This document shows, one piece after another, positions 1 to 10,090 of a stretch of DNA of 64,000 nt; positions within the stretch are counted from its first letter, which is position 1, and each line of letters opens with the position of its first letter. A program made the position numbers and the translations under genes. Below the pieces are notes generated by a model. The model ran no database searches. It was not told the origin of the DNA and was given only the letters and a program-made list of their open reading frames with translations. The stretch is from Pontederia crassipes (taxonomy: Eukaryota > Streptophyta > Magnoliopsida > Commelinales > Pontederiaceae), in the NCBI GenBank assembly GCA_030549335.1, contig CM060191.1, forward strand, positions 4,717,001 to 4,781,000, written 5' to 3'.

Positions 1-188
1 GCGACCCTCTCCCTCCCAGACGAACTTCTCCCGCCGGCGACCCTCTCCTCTCCTCTCTCTCTCTCTCTCTCTCCAGCCCGAACCGCCAGGCCACCGGATC
101 TAGTCGCCGGCGGTCGAATCTAGCCGCGTGCGACCGGATCCCAGCCGGATCCGGCCATGGCCCTGCGACGGCATCCAGCCACGGCATG

Positions 189-269
189 CTGGCGGCTAGA
201 TCCAGCCGCGGCACGCTGGCGGGTGGACCCAGCCGCGGCACGCTGGCGGCTGGATCCAGCCACGGGAGG
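189..269. repeat. 27-bp tandem repeat, three units
   Basis: Three adjoining 27-bp units begin CTGGCGG at 189, 216 and 243, and each contains a GATCCAGCC or GACCCAGCC core. They lie in the GC-rich interior of the CACTA end. An ORF crosses them, but the nine-residue periodicity of its product only reflects the DNA repeat. Confidence 0.75.
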
Positions 270-394
270 TTGGATCCGGCCGCCCGGCGGCTGAGCCGAA
301 TCTGGTCGTTGGCAGCCGGATCGGCCGCTGGCGGCCGGCTATTTTTTTATATTAAAAAAATCGTTGAGATGGTTTTGGCCGCCGACAGTTTTGA

Positions 395-502
395 CGGTTG
401 CTATCGTCGAAACTTTCAACGGTCGGTCGCGATCATCGAAAGTTTCTACGGTTGCTATCGTCGAAACTTTCAACGGTCGGTCGCGATCGTCGAAAGTTTC
501 GG
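395..502. repeat. 54-bp tandem repeat of CACTA subterminal motifs
   Basis: Two 54-bp units start CGGTTGCTATCGTCG at 395 and 449. Each carries inverted TCGAAAC / GTTTCGA-type motifs. This is a higher-order repetition of the subterminal binding-site array of family I. Confidence 0.7.
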
Positions 503-808
503 CGATAGCAACCGTCGAAACTTTCGGCGGTCGTCGCAACCGTTGAAACTTTCGGCGGTCGTCGCGACCGCCGAAAATATCGGTGGTCATGACCGTCGAA
601 ACTTTCGACGGTTCGCGACCGCTGAAAGTTTTGACGGTCGCAACCGCTAGACTTCCGCTGGAACTTCCGACGTTTTTTTTTTCAACCGTCGAAAATCAAT
701 TTGTGACGACTTTTTTCGAAAAATCCATCGGAAATCATCATTTTCGACAGTTTTGAGGAAATTACAGATGGTTTCGATCGTCTGTAATTATTATCTTTCT
801 TGTAGTGA

Positions 809-2889
809 AAAGGAAGAAGGAAGAAGAAAAGATTGGAGTAAGATTAGAGTGTTAATATAAACTCTAAAGATATGTTTGAGGAGATTCTAAATCCTAATCA
901 TCCTTTTAATGATGTGTGTTTATGTGGATTAAGGGTTGAAAAACTTAATTAGAATCTTCTTACAGTATGATTAGGATATGTGCATGTTTAGTATGGATTG
1001 ATGACACTTTTGACATCTAAATTACTGTTGCATTGATAACATGGCCCTAATGCATGATATTCCATATTTCCATGATTGATTCACGTTGATATTGCAAGCT
1101 TCTTTAAATCTTAAATGGTATTGTAGACTTTAATCACTTTTGGCAAATCCTCTACTAATCTTCATGTTTTAATATTTTAGAGATGTATTATTATTGTAAC
1201 CCTTTGATGACTATTGGACAATATGATTTTCATGTGAAGGTGGTGATTACCTCCTGAAATGTTCCTATATGTGTAAAAAATGGGAAAAATAAGAAAAACA
1301 GGGAAGATGTTGTCTGGAGCTCGGGCACGGCTGTGACGTATATAGAGATTTCATGTCTTAGCGTAAAATAGGTTTAACAGAGAAAAAGGGGCCTTCTATC
1401 ATGGCCGTGACCTTGTGGTCGCACGACCATAACGCCCAAAAGGCACTTGTCTTAGAAAATTTTCGAGAACGGTTGAAAAAAAATCATTCTTTCACGGCCA
1501 TGACCTTGTGGTCGCAAGGCCGTGATGCCCTGAACATCCCATGCCTTAGAAGATTTTCGAGAACGATTGAAAAATAATCGTTCTGTCACAGGCGTGCAAG
1601 TATGGACATGGGAAATTCAGCCGTGTTGAAAAATTACCAACCCGTGAATGCATGCCACCCCGGCACGGCCATGACATATGTGAGCACAGCCATGACCATA
1701 TGCTGTACTTGAAAAATCCTCCTAGTGTTCGGCCGTCTCGAACCAAGCACGCATGTGCCCATGTGTGGGCACAACCGTGACCAATAGTGGCACGGCCATC
1801 ACCAGTCCCAAAGATAGGTAATGATTGCTTCGACCACACTTAGCCAAATTGAAAGTATGAATGACCTTAATTAGAATTAAAAGATGCAACATGTGTTAAA
1901 TGATTGTATGTATTGATGAATATAATTAAAAGACGAGATGAAGATATGGCATTCCTCTTTGGGACCTACACAAATTTCTATCTACGACTCCACCGACGGG
2001 GTGGGGGAAGACCTCATTGACGAATGAGGATTAAGGCATCGCCTAGTGAAGACCTCATCTATGGACAAGGGTTAAGACCTCACCTATGGGTGACAGTTAT
2101 GACTTATGACCCAACACTACTTCTCAATCGACAAGATAAAAAATTATCTAAGTAAAGATGAAAGATGAATGATACATGACTTCGGACATGAAGACAAAGA
2201 TGATAAAGATGAAGTAAGCACCTATGAGGATGCAAATGAATGTCCACTTGACACATCACGATATGATATGAATGAAGATGTTATAGTTAAGTAAGATGAA
2301 TTATAATATGCTTTGACATAATGACAAAATGTTACATGTTTATTTTATTATACTATGATGATATGCTCGCAAGCCATATAATGTGCATATGTAGTTCATG
2401 ATCTATGTTCCATTATGATGTAAATGCATATTTCAAGACATGTAAAAAATATGTTATAGAATCATGCATGGGCCTCAACATACTCGTATGGACGAGGCTT
2501 AGCTCGATAGAAGTGGCCTCATGTCGATGATGTGCACATGTGTCAGTCGGGATACGATCTAAATTATCTTACTTTATGTTATGATATTATGATGAATTCT
2601 TGTAAGAGTGAACTATGTATGACTTATGGGCCTTTTGGAGTCTTGTAATTTTACTTTACACGTTACGTATTATGAACCATTTATTGGGTCTATGTTAGAG
2701 CTTATTTGGCCCACGGTCTTATATTGTCATCTTGAGATTTATATGTTTAGAAGTCTTTCATTGTTTTATGTCGTTATCATTTTATGTTATTATTATGTTT
2801 CTACTGCAATATTTTGTGGAATTAGGTCATGTAAGTAAGGTTGCCTAGGATTTGGCAACTATATTGGGGCCGAATTTTGGAGATGTTAC
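809..2889 (+). mobile_element. Ty3/gypsy-like LTR region, probably a solo or decayed LTR
   Basis: There is no gene here. Bases 1370-1830 repeat the motif CACGGCCATGACCTTGTGG and variants. Bases 1990-2100 hold the reiterated phrase GACCTCA(T/C)CTATGG. The end near 2830-2889 reads CCTAGGATTTGGCAACTATATTGG...GAGATGTTACA, which resembles the 3' end of plant chromovirus-type gypsy LTRs. I found no matching second LTR, primer-binding site or coding domain, so this may be a solo LTR. The left boundary is a guess (directly after the CACTA end), and the class assignment rests on remembered sequence style. Confidence 0.4.
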
Positions 2890-2954
2890 AAAAAAATTGT
2901 TGAAAAAATTGGTTCAATTAATTGTGTAAATAAAGACACAATTAATGATGTCCT

Positions 2955-3790
2955 CGGCCAAAATCGGAATTAACTGAAATTGGTTCAATTCATTATTTTT
3001 CAAAATTGCAGAAAATTTTGAATATAAATAGGAAAAATAAAAAATAAAATAGGAAGTATATTAGTAGGGAAGGTGGAAGAATAGCAAGGGGAGAAAAAAC
3101 TGATTAGATTTTATAGAATTAAATAAAAAAAAGGATGTTAATAATGAGAAAAGTAAGTTTGAATTTCAAAATAAAAGGTGGAAATTATTTAAAAATAAAT
3201 TTAAATACAAAATATAATGAACTTAAATAACAAGATGATAAAATTTAGATAATTATAGTTATTAAATATTAAAAATATAAAAATTGAAATATATTATAGA
3301 TTTTATAAGATGAATTTAAAATAGAAAACAAATAATATAGAAAGAAATTCTCAATTTAAAATAAAATGCGAGAAGATAGCAATAAAAAAATTTAAACAAA
3401 AAATATTCATAAAATTATTAAATAAGAAAATGATAAAATATAAATAATTTCTATTGTAAAAATGTAAAAAGTAATTTATTAATAGTTTATTAACTTAAAA
3501 TGAAGATTGATATACTTTTATTTCATTAGTTTTAAACTTTAAAATTTTTATAATATATTTTTTGAATTAATAAAAATAATAATATTTTAATAAAATATGG
3601 TTCCATTATGATAAACTTGATTGGACCAATCAAATTTTCACTTAGTTGACGACCGGTTAGATCATTGGTCTGACTTTAGCACTTCTTTACCTAACTTTAT
3701 AAGATAGAATTAAGCCTATAGTTATCTCTTTTATTTCTATAAATAATAAATTTTATTTATAATTGTTTTATGTTAGAATAATAATTCTTC
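2955..3790 (+). repeat. Dispersed AT-rich repeat, copy A (empty site of a CACTA insertion)
   Basis: This stretch aligns over almost its whole length with 40180-40830 followed by 42116-42265. Shared landmarks include AATATAAATAGGAAAAATAA, GGAAGGTGGAAGAATAG, AATGCGAGAAGATAG and CCTATA(G/A)T(T/G)ATCTCTTT. The second copy is split by a 1,285-bp CACTA element. Here the sequence runs straight through the equivalent point near 3650. The interior is non-coding; what kind of element the repeat was is unknown. Confidence 0.8.
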
Positions 3791-3797
3791 AATCTCA

Positions 3798-4530
3798 TAT
3801 GTATATATGTAATATAAAGTCATGCTTCATGAAAATTTTGTGATTATAGTGAGGAGCTCTCTCCTTTTACCATTCATCCCTTCTTTTTTGTAAATTTTTT
3901 GAATTTTTTACAAAATAATATTAATTTTAGAAATTACTTAATGCAATCATTTATTAATGAACATTAAAGTTGTAAGTTATCATAACATTTGACTTTTCAT
4001 TTTTCATAATCTATATATTTATTTAACAAAATCTGAATTCCTAACAAAAATTGTTAATTTTTTTTCCATATTGAAGAATTATATATATATAACCATACAA
4101 TATAAATTGTTTCATTTTTTAAGTCTTCTCATTTCACTATTTAATCTATTTTTTCTTATATTTTAAATTTATTAATTCTTATTCAAATTAGTTAAATTAA
4201 ATATTTTTTATGTACTCTCTATTTAATTTTTATTAATGGTATCATGAAGACATAAAATCTATATTTATATCTATATATATAATATAAAGTAATGCTTCAT
4301 GGCAATTTTGTAATTATAGTGATGAGCTCTCTCCTTTTACCAATCATCCCTTCCTTTTTAGATTTTTTTTAATTTTTTACAAGAGAATATTAGTAAATTA
4401 ATATTAATTTTAGCAACTACTTAATGCAATCATTTATTAATGAACATTAAAGTTGTACATTATAATAACATTTGACTTTTCATTTTTCATAACATATCAT
4501 ATTTATTTAATATAATATAAATTGCTAACA
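3798..4530 (+). repeat. Direct duplication of an about 240-bp AT-rich segment
   Basis: Bases 3798-4030 and 4275-4520 are direct copies sharing ATATAAAGT.ATGCTTCATG, GAGCTCTCTCCTTTTACCA and TGCAATCATTTATTAATG. They are separated by about 240 bp of AT-rich sequence. A weaker match to the GAGCTCTC(C/T) block occurs near 48020. This could be a small MITE or Helitron-type sequence, but no termini could be assigned. Confidence 0.6.
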
Positions 4531-4539
4531 AAAAATGTT

Positions 4540-5175
4540 ACTTTTTAAAAATTGAATTTAGTATTATATTTTTTACTCTAAATTTTTCCATGTTGAAGAA
4601 TTATGGTTTTGTGCATTATCGATTTAATTAACGAGTAATTTAGATTACCACTTAAATAAATTACCACTATTTAAATTACCGGTAATATCACATTCAGTCT
4701 CAAAAGAACCTGTGTTGGCACTCCATTATGGTGATGATTTCTTCCACATTTCAGTTTCATTTTTTTTGCTTGGTGTTGATAAAATGTGCTTGTTATAAAG
4801 CTCGTTTGTGTAAGAACATTTATCATATAGTGAAGATTTTGAGTTGGGTTGATCTCGATCTCATGATTTTTTACCCTTGATTTAAGGGGATTTTTCACAT
4901 TAAATTGGTTGTGTGCATCGTGTATTGTGTTGGATTTTTTATCTTATGCAACTTTCAGTAATCCATATGTTTACAACATGGTGTACTCCTAGACCTTTTT
5001 CAATGTTCACCCGTGCATAGTGTGCACCTACTATATTCATTTTTGGACTGTCCAGTCTACGCCTAGACTATAGTCATTTTCGGATGGTGCAAGTTGTACG
5101 CCTAGATCTTCTGCATTTGTACTTTGGGCCCAAAAGATATGTCTAACAATGAAATAAAAAAAGCACTTAATCCCA
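4540..5175. other. No gene recognised
   Basis: This is AT-rich sequence without a convincing ORF. Near 5000-5110 a weakly repeated phrase (CTAGACT..., GTGCAC/GTACGCC) occurs two or three times. No transposon terminus was found. Confidence 0.4.
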
Positions 5176-5179
5176 AGGT

Positions 5180-5860
5180 TCTTATATTATAATTGGGGGT
5201 TCATTGAAACAAAGATATGTCTAACAATGGAAAGGGTTGGAATTTTACAATATATAGAAAGTAAATGAAATCCCTACCTATAAAAGTTCACACATTACGT
5301 ATTCATGTAAGACTTTAATTACTTACTGCACAAGTTGCTAAAATGTATAAAGGCGCTACCAATCGAACTTTTGCTAAAATCTACCTGTTCCGTGTTCATG
5401 CAGCACGCATAGTTGTTACATATAGATGACACCATACATGAAGTCATGAACAACGTAAGCAGCTCTCCTGCACACAACTTACATGAACTAGTAGGCATTT
5501 GTACTTAACATCATTAAATTTGTCGACAGTTTTACTGAAATCAAGTAGATTACTTGTTCCATTGCTCACCCTAGAATATATGAGGTGCTATATAACTATC
5601 GATGTTCTTTCTTATAAATGAGAAAGAGCACTAATGCGCAACACCATTTGGAAGGATGGATGCGAGGAACTGGAGAAAACTGCGGCAGTTTACACAGGTG
5701 ATATCAATTCCATGTCAATGCTTATTAGCTATAATTTTACCACTCAATTAATAGCAATCGCAACCTCTATAAATGGATCAGCACTCGGTTACATTTCTTC
5801 TCATCAGACTTACAGCTGACCATTGTATCTCTATATCCACCCCGCCCTCAAAAATCTCTC
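5180..5860 (+). promoter_or_regulatory. Promoter and 5' leader of Gly/Asn/Tyr-rich gene copy 1
   Basis: The region is duplicated at 49199-49886 with small indels, so the two genes share their promoter. A TATA box (TATAAA) lies at 5768-5773, about 90 bp upstream of the start codons. Transcription would therefore start near 5800, giving a leader of about 60 nt. An ORF at 5634-5819 spans the TATA box and is not a gene. Confidence 0.7.
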
Positions 5861-6904
5861 ATGATGTGTACCACTGGGGCTGCTGTTCTCCTAGTCCTGT
5901 TGGGGACTCTCGCCGTGTGTCATGGTGGTGGCAATGTCTATGGCTCCGGTGAACAATATGGTGGTGGGTACAAGTCCGAGTACGGCCGTGGTGAACAACA
6001 ATATGGTGGTGGCTACAAAGGAGAGGGCAACTACTACAACGAAAGAGGATACCACAACGGCGGAAACAACTACGGCCGTGCGAATTATGGCGGAGAGTAT
6101 GGCGTTGGAAACAAGAACGACCAAGGTAACTACGGAGAGAAGAGAGGTCGTGGTCAGTACAACAACTACTACATGGGGCCTGGGAAGAGCGGAGACAATG
6201 GTGGCCAATACACGTATGGTTATACAAACAATGGGCAGTACAAGTATAGCAGTAGTGGTGAGAAAATAGGCCGTGATCAAGACAACAACAATAACTACGG
6301 CAAGAGCCGGGAGCAAGGCAAGTACAACAACAAGGGTCATGGCTATGGAGGACAGTCCAAATACAACAATAACTATGATCAAAATTACAACAACAGCAAC
6401 GGTGGTTATGCCCAAAGCGAGGAAAATGCCAACAATGGACAGTACAAGTATGGCAGTAGTGGTGAGAAAATAGGCCGTGATCAAGACAACAACAATAACT
6501 ACGGCAAGAGCGGGGAGCAAGGCAAGTACAACAACGAGGGTCGTGGCTATGGAGGACAGTCCAAATACGGCGGCAATGGTGAGAAGGCAAATTATGATCA
6601 AAATTACAACAACAGCAACGGTGGTTATGCCCAAAGCGAGGAAAATGGCAAGAACGAGAAGGGTGGCCAATATAAGGGTGGCCAATATAAGGGTGGCAAC
6701 GGCAACGATGAGAACTACAAGAATAATGGTTATGACAGGAGCAGAGAGCATGGCAGCCAAGATGTCTATGGCAATGGGGGCCAAAACAAGGAGAGTTACG
6801 GCACTGTCAATGGCGGTGATAACTATGGTTATGGAAAAAAGTATGGTTTGATGCGTTCTACGAAAAAAAAAAACTTGTCGCTGGATGCAGGTGTGTGTAT
6901 ATAG
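5861..6904 (+). CDS. Secreted Gly/Asn/Tyr-rich repeat protein, copy 1 (altered C-terminus)
   Basis: A 347-residue single-exon ORF. Residues 1-22 form a signal peptide: hydrophobic core AAVLLVLLGTLAV, likely cleaved after CHG. The rest is low-complexity, rich in Gly, Asn, Tyr, Lys, Glu and Gln, with recurring units such as EQYGGGYKSEYGRG and NNGQYKYSSSGEKIGRDQ. That composition resembles plant glycine-rich cell-wall or stress-induced secreted proteins, and Tyr-rich segments could be cross-linked in the wall; function is inferred from composition only. Two adjacent ATGs (5861, 5864) exist; 5864 aligns with the single start of copy 2. A 68-residue unit is duplicated (6227-6430 and 6431 onward). 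Relative to copy 2, 180 bp are missing after the codons for KYG. The native stop and both poly(A) signals are gone, so the last 18 residues (LMRSTKKK...) come from former 3' UTR. Confidence 0.75.
   Translation: MMCTTGAAVLLVLLGTLAVCHGGGNVYGSGEQYGGGYKSEYGRGEQQYGGGYKGEGNYYNERGYHNGGNNYGRANYGGEYGVGNKNDQGNYGEKRGRGQYNNYYMGPGKSGDNGGQYTYGYTNNGQYKYSSSGEKIGRDQDNNNNYGKSREQGKYNNKGHGYGGQSKYNNNYDQNYNNSNGGYAQSEENANNGQYKYGSSGEKIGRDQDNNNNYGKSGEQGKYNNEGRGYGGQSKYGGNGEKANYDQNYNNSNGGYAQSEENGKNEKGGQYKGGQYKGGNGNDENYKNNGYDRSREHGSQDVYGNGGQNKESYGTVNGGDNYGYGKKYGLMRSTKKKNLSLDAGVCI
6227..6640 (+). repeat. 204-bp in-frame tandem duplication inside the Gly/Asn/Tyr gene
   Basis: Unit 1 (6227-6430) and unit 2 (from 6431) both encode NNGQYKY(S/G)SSGEKIGRDQ at their start and SNGGYAQSEEN near their end. 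Copy 2 of the gene has one such unit. Unit 2 is slightly longer, because it contains GGNGEKA where unit 1 has NNN. Confidence 0.85.
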
Positions 6905-7421
6905 CTATATATGTTCGAACTATAAATTTAGTCACTTATACTTTCTCCAATTCGACAATTAGCATCTTCCAGCATATTCTAACAAGTTTTCTGCTATTTT
7001 AGTTTCATTTTAAATTATATTTTCCCCTATAAATTTGTACACTTTGGGTAAGAACTTATAATACAAATTTTGTAACTTAATTCTCATTTGAAATTTCACC
7101 AACTGGATTTTTTAAGTATTTAAGATAAAGGGAATAAGTGATACATGAATGATGCGTCTGATGTAGCAAAATACAATTCGATATCAAGTACATTAGTTCA
7201 CTCAAGTAATATAGTAAAATAGTAAAATTGTCCACCCCCATGAGTTCTAAAACTAAACTGATTTAATCCCAAAGTTAATTAAAGATAAATATAGATCTTT
7301 GAAAATATTTTCAACTAAAAGAATAATAAAGTTGGTTCAAAGTCTTTGGCCTCTAGGATGAAAAAAGAAGTTAGAAAAATGCTTGAACGAAAAACATTAT
7401 ATTCTTATTTTTATTGATCTT
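6905..7421 (+). other. 3' flank of copy 1, no gene
   Basis: The first about 90 bp (to about 6996) match the 3' flank of gene copy 2 up to CAAGTTTTCTGCTATT. There copy 2 is interrupted by a CACTA terminus, while this copy continues. The remainder is AT-rich with no gene recognised. Confidence 0.6.
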
Positions 7422-7970
7422 CACTATTTGAAAATCACGAGTTTCCAATGGAAATTCTTCGTCGGACCAAAATTCTTCGCAATTTTCAATGAATTTTGTG
7501 ACGGAAGTAAAAATCCTTCCCAAGGACAAAATGTCCACCGCTAGTATGGACGAACATTTCCGTAGGTAATTTCGACAGATTGAACTATATGTAATTAAAT
7601 AAATAATAAAATCATATGTAATATAATATATGATATGTATAATATTTTATTTATTAATATTAGTGACAAAAATACCGACGGATAGAAATTTTGATGGGCT
7701 TGGTAATTAAATAAATAATAAAAACATATGTAATATAATATATAATATGAGTAATATTTTATTTATTAATATGCTATGTTCGTCAAAAATACCGACGAAC
7801 TGAAATGTCGGTAATAAAATATTAAACATATTATATGTTCTGTTATATATTATTATAATATTTATTTAATTATCGACGATCTAGTCTGTCGGAATTACCG
7901 AGGGACTTATATCTATCGGTATCTCTGATGAAGAACCATCAGTAATTCTAATTTCATTTCCGCCTCTTCA
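7422..7970 (+). mobile_element. Degenerate CACTA-like end with GTCGG/CCGAC subterminal motifs
   Basis: CACTATTTGAAAATCACGAG at 7422 resembles a mutated CACTACAAGAAAA terminus. It is followed by TTCGTCGGACC, ACCGACGG, GTCGGTAAT and TCGGAATTACCGA motifs spread over 500 bp, a third CACTA subterminal style. Two direct units of about 73 bp (TAATTAAATAAATAATAAAA...TTATTTATTAATAT) lie at 7592-7664 and 7708-7777. No transposase is present. Its right part is replaced by family II sequence. Confidence 0.5.
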
Positions 7971-7979
7971 CCCCGCCAC

Positions 7980-8755
7980 TTTTTTTTTGTTTCACATCCT
8001 TATATACATTTGTCCGCTCTCTCTCTCTCAATCCCATCGACCGAAGAAGTCCTTGTCCCTCCAGCCAGGGGAGAGCAGCGGAGCAGGGCAGAGCTGGCAT
8101 TCGACAGGGCGCCCGAAGGCGGCTTCCGAAAGGGCGGAGGAGGCCGACGTAGGACAGAGGAGGGCGGAGCAAGGCGGACGAGGGCATAGAAGGGCAGACG
8201 AGGGCGTCGGAGGAGGTAGGGTCGTAGGAGGGCAACGGAGGAGGCGGAGGAGGGCGACATCTGATAGGGCATCAGAGCACAGCACCGGAGGAGATCGGCG
8301 TCAGTCGCAATCGATCGTCGACGTCGGTCGCAATCGATCGTCGGTGTCACGATTGCACAATCAGAGGACGGGCAAGTAAGCACACAGTAAAGGAAGAAGT
8401 TAGGGATTTAAGGTAATTTTTTAGCGCCGCAAAGCAATGCTAAACTAATTCCACGCTAAAGAGGCACAGACAAATAAATTAAAAGATATTATCTTAGAAG
8501 TGACGCTAAGCCGAAGCCCAAGTGACTCTATTAGCGACGAATCATGGTCGACGCTCAGTGACGCCATTGAGTTTACTTGATTTTTTTAACTTATATTCAA
8601 ATAGGTTTATATTATTTTGTTCATATTGTATTATAAGTTTATATTCAAATAGGTCTTCTATATTCTAAGTTTATGCTATATGTATGTATTTGTGTGTGTG
8701 TATATATATGTGTGTATACACACACACACACATATATATATATGATGTATGTATG

Positions 8756-8802
<47 letters not shown>

Positions 8803-8829
8803 CATATATATACACTATAAGTGTATATT
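7980..8829 (+). mobile_element. CACTA family II, internal GC-rich segment and subterminal array
   Basis: Bases 8050-8350 are GC-rich (GGCGGAGGAGGGCG-type repeats). From about 8385 the sequence CAGTAAAGGAAGAAGTTAGG, then TTTAGCGCCGCAAAG and GACGCTAA motifs, matches 32640-33110 and, more weakly, 61060-61400. This is the segment lying between the internal genes and one end of family II. It is cut at 8830 by another family II terminus. The ORFs over the GC-rich part are compositional. Confidence 0.65.
8684..8818. repeat. TG/TA microsatellite tract
   Basis: Alternating TG and TA dinucleotide runs with a (CA)n segment. The same tract type occurs at the equivalent place in the copy near 33050-33190, so it is an inherited part of the family II CACTA sequence. 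Confidence 0.8.
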
Positions 8830-10090
8830 CACTATAAGAAAATTGACAAATAGCGACACAGGTTTCGAGACGCTATTGCGGCATTAATGTGTGGCTGAAA
8901 ATAATAGCGTCGACATAGTGCCAATAAAATGAGACTCCTGGAATCGGTAGTCATTAGCGTCGCAATGGCGCCAAACATAAAGGTGTTGCAACTAGCATCA
9001 CCCATCGATGCTAACCCGATGTTAAGATGACCTAAAAAGTGTAATTGTGAATAGTTGAATAACGTCGCTAAAGAGACATTAAAGTGCCGCAGAAGTCTAT
9101 GAAGCTATTTCGACGCTAATGTGATGCTACATTTATACCTAAGGCGATGCTACTTTGATGCTAAGGTGGTGCCAATATGATGTCTTCATGGGTCTCTAAT
9201 GCGATGCTAATGAGACTCTAAACATTACAATGTTAATGTGTCCCTAATGTGACGCTAATGAAGATATATTTAAAATAGCATCGACAATGCTTGAATCACT
9301 AATGAGATGCTAATCGTATAAAATTTTGCCCCATTACAGCCGTATTTTCTTCTCTTCCCACACCATATAATTATACAATGCATATAAATGCATTTATGTC
9401 AGTATATCACGCAATAACAACATAGTTCATCATAGTATATCATAGTATATGACATATGTCAAAGATAACAATATGGAAAGTAATAAATTGAACTAACAAA
9501 GGTATAACTAATAATTTGAACTAACAAAAGTATAACTAATAATTTGAACTAACAAAAGTATAATTATATCACGCAAAAGTTTTTATCCTAAGTTTGAGAG
9601 TCATCATTGTCATTTTGAAGATGGTGATATGTTGATCTTTTGGTCTTGTGGGGATTGATTCTACAGCTGCGTTTGAATCGCATGCGAGATAGGAGTCAAA
9701 TGCGGCGATAGCTGGTCCGAGATGAGTTCCCTAATGCCGTCCAACGTCACATCAGGTGCAACCAATAAGCTCGGAGCAAATGGGCTGCATGCATATCTTC
9801 CCCTTATCCTAGGTACCTAAGCAGTGCCTAGGCCACACAGGTATCCTCCTCGTGTTGTGTTGGTCACCTCCTCCCAAACAACAGCGACCTTTACAAAATA
9901 GAAAAATTATACAATCATATAAACAGTATAGATTATATAAATTATATAACATAAAAAACACATAAAATATAAGGTGTTATATAAATTAAAAACATGAATC
10001 ATTTTCGAGATACGTTACTTGCTGGTTGTGTTCGCATCCTAAAAAATTTAAACATTGCACATTTAAAAAATCATTTGCACTAATCCCTAA
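8830..10090 (+). mobile_element. CACTA family II, terminus and internal part, nested in another family II copy
   Basis: CACTATAAGAAAATTGACAA at 8830 is a one-base variant of the terminus at 57722. Over the next 500 bp GACGCTAA/TAGCGTC motifs recur. From 9310 to 10060 the sequence follows the interior of the 57722 element (shared GCCCC(A/G)TTACAGCC(G/A)TATTTTC, GGGGATTGATTCT, CACATCAGGTGCA), including decayed minus-strand coding for a Gln-rich transposase-like protein. The insertion point is inside the microsatellite-bearing segment of another family II element. The other end was not found. Confidence 0.7.

Larger units (their letters stand above)
1..807 (-). mobile_element. CACTA element, family I, terminal part (truncated by window edge)
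   Basis: The stretch ends at 807 with CTTTCTTGTAGTG, the reverse complement of the CACTACAAGAAAG terminus of plant CACTA (En/Spm) transposons. Bases 390-660 are an array of CCGTCGAAA / TTTCGACGG subterminal motifs in both orientations, the kind of array bound by the TnpA-type protein in known CACTA elements. Bases 1-340 are GC-rich with a CT microsatellite near 55-72. The last 50 bases match, in inverted form, the left end of the complete element at 40831-42115, so this copy lies in the opposite orientation. No transposase is recognisable. The other terminus and target duplication lie outside the window. Confidence 0.85.

Noticed and set aside
186..650. 154-codon ORF
   Set aside because: It lies in the GC-rich interior and subterminal repeats of a CACTA element. 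The peptide repeats mirror the DNA repeats.
5859..6784. Long antisense ORFs (243 and 297 codons) across secreted-protein gene copy 1
   Set aside because: They mirror the GGN/AAC/TAC codons of the sense gene, giving Val/Ile/Leu- or Cys/His-rich products. The same antisense frames appear in copy 2, and they have no independent support.
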